From Peptacetobacter sp900550335 (GTDB taxonomy: Bacteria; Bacillota; Clostridia; Peptostreptococcales; Peptostreptococcaceae): a stretch of 64,000 nucleotides of DNA. Under the pieces are notes generated by a model. That model was given only the letters and a program-made list of their open reading frames with translations. It had not been told where the DNA came from and did not search any database. The position numbers and the translations under genes are program-made. The DNA lies in assembly GCF_047528295.1 (NCBI RefSeq), contig NZ_CP180001.1, forward strand, positions 1,116,001-1,180,000, in the 5' to 3' direction. Shown one piece after another: positions 60,546 to 64,000 of the stretch; the stretch's first letter is position 1; every line of letters starts with the position of its first letter.

Positions 60546-60735
60546 AGATATACATAAAATTATAGAATTTTTATCTCAAAAGAAGATGTATATAGACAAA
60601 AGCTACGACAATCTACAGACGTCACGCAACTTTTAAATGTGTTAGATAAAAGGGCGTGACGTCGAAGCCTGGAGTGCATTGTCTATATCATCTTCTTTTT
60701 TGAGTGACAGAATTCTATTATTTAGTGTATAATTA
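60546..60735 (-). repeat. Palindromic element R6 before rsmB
   Basis: The core halves are CGACAATCTAC at 60606-60616 and GAAGCCTGGAG at 60664-60674. The inner stem is GACGTCACGC / GCGTGACGTC (perfect). The outer arm AGAAGATGTATATAGACAA pairs with TTGTCTATATCATCTTCT. Beyond it, TATACATAAAATTATAGAATTTTTATCTC is mirrored by sequence reaching the presumed rsmB -10 (TATAAT, 60728-60733). Confidence 0.85.
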
Positions 60736-60786
60736 ATATTAGATTACTATGCAAGTTTATTGCATAAAGATAGAGAGGTTAATAAT

Positions 60787-62112
60787 ATGAACGCAAGAGA
60801 GGCGGCATTTAAGATTCTTTGCGATATTGAGATAGAAAAAAACTATTCTAATATGGCAATCAATAAGATTTTTAAAAATGAAAAAGTAAGTGACAAGGAT
60901 AAAGGGCTTGCGACAGAGCTTGTTTATGGAGTTATAGAAAATAGAAAATACTTAGATTTTATAATAAATAAATTATCAAAGATAAAAGTTAAGAAGATGT
61001 CTAGTTTTGTTAAGATAATTCTTAGAATGGGGACATATCAGATTTTATTCTTAGATAAGATTGAAGACCATGCAGCTGTTAATGAGACAGTTAAACTGGC
61101 TAGTAAATACGACGGAAAGTCTAAGGGATTTGTAAATGCTATTTTAAGAAATGAGATAAGACAGAAAAGAACTATAAAATATATAGATATAGAGGATCCA
61201 ATCAGAAGATTAGCTGTTAAATATTCATATCAGCAGTGGATTGTAGAGGATTGGGTTAAAAACTTTGGTATAGAGTTTGCAGAGGAGCTTCTTGAAGCTT
61301 TAAATGAAAGACCAGATTTATATGTTAGAACAAATACTTTAAAAATGGACAGAGATTCTCTTCTAAAAGAATTTGAAAAAGAAGGAATTAAGGCTTCTAG
61401 AGCGTTACTTCCAGAAGAGGCTATAATGGTTGAAAACTTTAAAGGTATAGAAAGCTCTAGATTATATAAAGAAGGACTATTTACTGTTCAGGATATAAGT
61501 TCTATGCTTGTAGCTAAGGTTGTAGCTCCTAAAGAAGGGGATATGGTACTAGATGTTTGCAGTGCCCCAGGTGGAAAGAGTACTCACATGGCCGAGCTTA
61601 TGAAAAATACAGGAAAAGTAGTATCAAGAGATGTTTTTGAGCATAAAATAAAGGTAATAAAAGCAGCATCAAAGAGACTAGGTATAAAAAATATAGAAGC
61701 TGAGGAATTTGATGCGACTGTTTTAGATGAGGCTAGTGTGGATAAATTTGATTGTGTACTTGCTGATGTTCCTTGTTCTGGACTTGGAATAATAAGAAGA
61801 AAACCAGAAATAAAATATAAAGCTAAAGAGGAATTGGCAGATTTACCTAAAATTCAGTCTAAAATACTTGAAAATGCATCTAAATATGTTAAAATAAATG
61901 GAACTTTAGTATATTCAACTTGTACAGTTCAGGACTGCGAAAATATAGAAGTTGTTGAGAAGTTCTTAAAAGAAAATCCAAACTATGAATTAGTTCCAAT
62001 AGAAGGAATAAATGTAGATCCAGATGAACAGGAAAAAGGATACATAAAAATATATCCAAATGTTCATGGAATGGATGGATTCTTTATAGCAAAAATGAAA
62101 AGAGTTAAATAA
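60787..62112 (+). CDS. rsmB: 16S rRNA (cytosine967-C5)-methyltransferase RsmB
   Basis: A 441-residue SAM-dependent m5C methyltransferase. The N-terminal NusB-like RNA-binding domain starts NAREAAFKILCDIEIEKNYS. The SAM motif is DVCSAPGGKSTHMAEL, with catalytic cysteines in LADVPCSGLGIIRRKPE and STCTVQDCEN. I chose the ATG at 60787 (GAGAGGTTAATA upstream). An in-frame upstream extension lacks a site. rlmN follows 16 bp later. Confidence 0.95.
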   Translation: MNAREAAFKILCDIEIEKNYSNMAINKIFKNEKVSDKDKGLATELVYGVIENRKYLDFIINKLSKIKVKKMSSFVKIILRMGTYQILFLDKIEDHAAVNETVKLASKYDGKSKGFVNAILRNEIRQKRTIKYIDIEDPIRRLAVKYSYQQWIVEDWVKNFGIEFAEELLEALNERPDLYVRTNTLKMDRDSLLKEFEKEGIKASRALLPEEAIMVENFKGIESSRLYKEGLFTVQDISSMLVAKVVAPKEGDMVLDVCSAPGGKSTHMAELMKNTGKVVSRDVFEHKIKVIKAASKRLGIKNIEAEEFDATVLDEASVDKFDCVLADVPCSGLGIIRRKPEIKYKAKEELADLPKIQSKILENASKYVKINGTLVYSTCTVQDCENIEVVEKFLKENPNYELVPIEGINVDPDEQEKGYIKIYPNVHGMDGFFIAKMKRVK

Positions 62113-62128
62113 TAAATGAGGTAATATT

Positions 62129-63157
62129 ATGGAAAATAAAAAGGCTTTGAAAAATTTTACAGAAGCTGAGATGAAAGAATTTATGAAAGAAATCGGAGAA
62201 AAGGCATTTAGAGGAACTCAGGTTTATTCTTGGATTTACAAAGGTGCTAAAACTTTCGACGATATGAAAAATATTCCAAAATCTCTTAGAGAAAAATTGG
62301 AAGAAGTTTCTTATATAGGTAATATAGATATAGAATTAAAATTAGAATCAAAAGATGGGAAAACTAAAAAATATCTATTTTTACTAAATGATGGAAATAT
62401 AATAGAAACAGTTATGATGGATTACGATAGCAGGGTTACTGTTTGTGTTTCTAATCAGGTAGGTTGTAGAATGGGATGTAGATTCTGTGCATCTACTATG
62501 GATGGATTAGTTAGAAACCTTGAACCATGGGAAATACTAGACCAGATAATGAAGATTCAGGAAGATACTGGAAAAAGAGTGTCTAATCTAGTTCTTATGG
62601 GAAGTGGTGAGCCACTAGATAACTACGATAATACAAAACAGTTCTTAAAAATTGTAAATGATGAAAATGGATTAAATATAGGGTATAGACATATAACGCT
62701 ATCTACTTGTGGTATAGTTCCTAAGATTTATGAGCTAGCGGATTTAGAAATTCCTATAAATCTAGCAATATCTCTTCATTCTCCTTATGACGAGAAGAGA
62801 AAGGAAATAATGCCTGTTGCTAATAAATACAGCATAAAAGAAATTTTGGATGCTTGTAGATATTATATTAAAAAGACAAATAGAAGGGTTACATTTGAGT
62901 ATTCATTAATAAAAGATGTAAATGACGGTAAGAAGGAAGCAGAAGCATTAGCATCATTATTAAAAGGAATGCTTTGTCATGTAAACTTAATACCTATAAA
63001 TGAAGTTGATGAGAGAGATTTCAAAAAACCGGATAAGGCATTTATTTATAAATTCAGAGATTATCTTGAAGAAAGAAATATTCCAGCTACAGTCAGAATT
63101 TCAATGGGATCTGATATAAGTGGAGCTTGTGGACAGCTTAGAAGAAAACACAAGTAA
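62129..63157 (+). CDS. rlmN: 23S rRNA (adenine2503-C2)-methyltransferase RlmN
   Basis: A 342-residue radical-SAM methyltransferase for A2503 of 23S rRNA. The cluster motif CRMGCRFCAST (CxxxCxxC) is at about residues 111-121. GSGEPLDNYDN is the family's GxGEP motif, and ISMGSDISGACGQL carries the methyl-accepting cysteine. AGGTAATATT precedes the ATG. It is followed by the phosphatase/kinase pair, as usual. Confidence 0.95.
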   Translation: MENKKALKNFTEAEMKEFMKEIGEKAFRGTQVYSWIYKGAKTFDDMKNIPKSLREKLEEVSYIGNIDIELKLESKDGKTKKYLFLLNDGNIIETVMMDYDSRVTVCVSNQVGCRMGCRFCASTMDGLVRNLEPWEILDQIMKIQEDTGKRVSNLVLMGSGEPLDNYDNTKQFLKIVNDENGLNIGYRHITLSTCGIVPKIYELADLEIPINLAISLHSPYDEKRKEIMPVANKYSIKEILDACRYYIKKTNRRVTFEYSLIKDVNDGKKEAEALASLLKGMLCHVNLIPINEVDERDFKKPDKAFIYKFRDYLEERNIPATVRISMGSDISGACGQLRRKHK

Positions 63158-63175
63158 TCTAAAAGGAGGGATTTT

Positions 63176-63922
63176 ATGGAATTTTATTTTGCCTCTGATG
63201 TGGGATTGGTTAGAAAAAATAATGAGGATTATTGTAAGTGTGAGATTGTGGAAGTAGAAAATGAGGAGATTGGCTTGTTTGCAATAGCTGACGGTATGGG
63301 AGGCTATAAAAAAGGAGAGGTTGCTAGTAAAATAGCCGCCGAAAATATTATCCTCTTTTTAAAGGAAAACTTACTTCAAACTAGCAAGATAAAAATAGAA
63401 TATATAGACGATATACTGAAACAAGCGTATAATAATGTGAATAGCCTAATTTTTGAAAAAGCTTCAAGTGATGAAACTTTTTCTGGAATGGGGACTACAT
63501 TAACTACAGCAATACTTTATAAAAATCATCTTTACATGGCAAATGTAGGTGATAGTAGAGGGTATGTATACGACGAAGAAAATGGATTAAAAAGGATAAC
63601 AAGAGACCATTCTTATGTTGAGGAGTTAATAGAAAAAAATGCAATCACAGAAGAAGAGGCCATGAAACATCCAAATAGAAGCTATATAACAAGAGCTATT
63701 GGCCCAGACCCGTTTGTTATTGTGGATATATTTAAACAAAATATTGAAAAAAGTGGTATAATACTTTTAGCAACAGATGGGCTAACAGGTTGCGTAACAG
63801 ATGATGAAATAGAAGATATAATAAAGAATAATGACGAATTTGAAGATATAAGCGATGAATTAATTGATACAGCAAATAATGCTGGAAATGACAATGTTTC
63901 AGTTATACTAGTTAGAGTTTAG
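63176..63922 (+). CDS. prpC: PP2C-family serine/threonine phosphatase (PrpC/Stp)
   Basis: A 248-residue metal-dependent phosphatase that reverses PrkC signalling. The metal ligands are visible in SDVGLVRKNNEDY, FAIADGMGGYKKGE, ANVGDSRGYVY, LLATDGLTGCV and NAGNDNVSVILVRV. AAGGAGGG precedes the ATG. The kinase gene starts 18 bp after its stop. Gln codons here include CAA. Confidence 0.95.
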   Translation: MEFYFASDVGLVRKNNEDYCKCEIVEVENEEIGLFAIADGMGGYKKGEVASKIAAENIILFLKENLLQTSKIKIEYIDDILKQAYNNVNSLIFEKASSDETFSGMGTTLTTAILYKNHLYMANVGDSRGYVYDEENGLKRITRDHSYVEELIEKNAITEEEAMKHPNRSYITRAIGPDPFVIVDIFKQNIEKSGIILLATDGLTGCVTDDEIEDIIKNNDEFEDISDELIDTANNAGNDNVSVILVRV

Positions 63923-63940
63923 TTAGGACGGTGATATAAC

Positions 63941-64000
63941 GTGGGAGATACAGTTTTAGGAAATAGATATAAAATAGAAAAGAAAATTGGCGAAGGCGGA
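63941..64000 (+). CDS. prkC: Serine/threonine kinase PrkC (5' end only)
   Basis: The gene is cut by the right edge after 20 codons. A GTG start with AGGACGGTGAT upstream gives VGDTVLGNRYKIEKKIGEGG, the beginning of a eukaryotic-type protein kinase domain with the start of the glycine loop. Position after prpC supports PrkC/Stk, a membrane kinase with PASTA repeats in relatives, though that part is outside the window. Confidence 0.88.
   Translation, partial: MGDTVLGNRYKIEKKIGEGG

Noticed and set aside
60372..60557. 61-codon open frame between F6 and R6
   Set aside because: It overlaps decayed repeat copies and lacks a plausible start signal.
7437..60735. CRISPR array or tracr-type origin for the repeated cores
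   Set aside because: Copies are dispersed, in both orientations, without regular spacers, and no cas genes are present.
7437..60735. Integron attC sites
   Set aside because: attC sites have RYYYAAC/GTTRRRY ends and follow captured cassettes. Here the conserved bases are internal, no integrase is present and the adjacent genes are housekeeping genes.
7437..60735. Simple MITEs of the IS3 element
   Set aside because: The IS ends (TGTAGGTACTCC and partner) are not found in the palindromes, and the palindrome arms differ at each locus.
1..64000. rRNA, tRNA genes, prophage or conjugative element
   Set aside because: No rRNA or tRNA-like sequences were noticed, and apart from one IS there are no integrase, phage structural or transfer genes.

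Overview
The window is about 64 kb of AT-rich (roughly one third G+C), densely coding DNA from a low-GC Gram-positive anaerobe. A Clostridia member of the Peptostreptococcaceae, such as Peptostreptococcus or a close relative, fits best. The basis is gene order and protein character: blocks like yicC-gmk-rpoZ-coaBC-priA-def-fmt, yggS-sepF-ylmG-ylmH-divIVA-ileS and DUF512-der-plsY-gpsA, strong AGGAGG ribosome sites, ATA for Ile, and CAG used almost exclusively for Gln in the conserved genes. No sporulation gene is seen where clostridial relatives usually carry them (dcw cluster, after ftsZ, after gpsA), which suggests a non-sporulating lineage. The species assignment is inference.

Layout. 0.5-7.4 kb: two DAACS-type symporters, a small secreted protein, two thioredoxin-fold lipoproteins, a 46-residue CXXC membrane peptide and a polyferredoxin membrane protein (transport and extracytoplasmic redox). 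7.4-9.8 kb: a palindromic-repeat region split by an IS3-family element. 9.8-15.6 kb: ychF (minus), an M16 peptidase pair (YmfF/YmfH type), lgt and rsmH. 15.9-22.5 kb: a reduced division/cell-wall cluster murF-mraY-murD-murG-ftsZ. 23.3-26.6 kb: nrdR, a YfiH-type gene with a repetitive N-terminus, and a PhoP/PhoR-like two-component pair. 26.8-31.8 kb: DUF512 radical-SAM gene, a zinc-ribbon membrane protein, der, plsY, gpsA. 32.5-39 kb: yggS, sepF, ylmG, ylmH, divIVA and T-box-controlled ileS. 39-50 kb: an accessory stretch with an EamA transporter, TetR regulator and DegV protein, a leader ORF with CNNM/CorC protein, an M24 peptidase, RqcH, an SDR and threonine aldolase. 50.6-64 kb: a housekeeping run dapF, yicC, gmk, rpoZ, coaBC, priA, def, fmt, DUF116, zinc metallopeptidase, rsmB, rlmN, PP2C phosphatase and the start of a PrkC-type kinase.

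The most unusual content is intergenic: a family of at least twelve long palindromic elements (six per orientation, here called F1-F6 and R1-R6). Each has a conserved bipartite core, CTCCAGGCTTC on one side and GCAGATTGTCG on the other, between a variable inner stem and a variable outer stem. The outer arms are inverted copies of the neighbouring gene's 3' flank, including its terminator and in one case 13 bp of its coding end, or of the next gene's 5' flank. Five intergenic regions carry a head-to-head F/R pair. The IS3 element lies inside the inner stem of one copy with a 3-bp target duplication. I know of no described family with this architecture, but no database search was possible.
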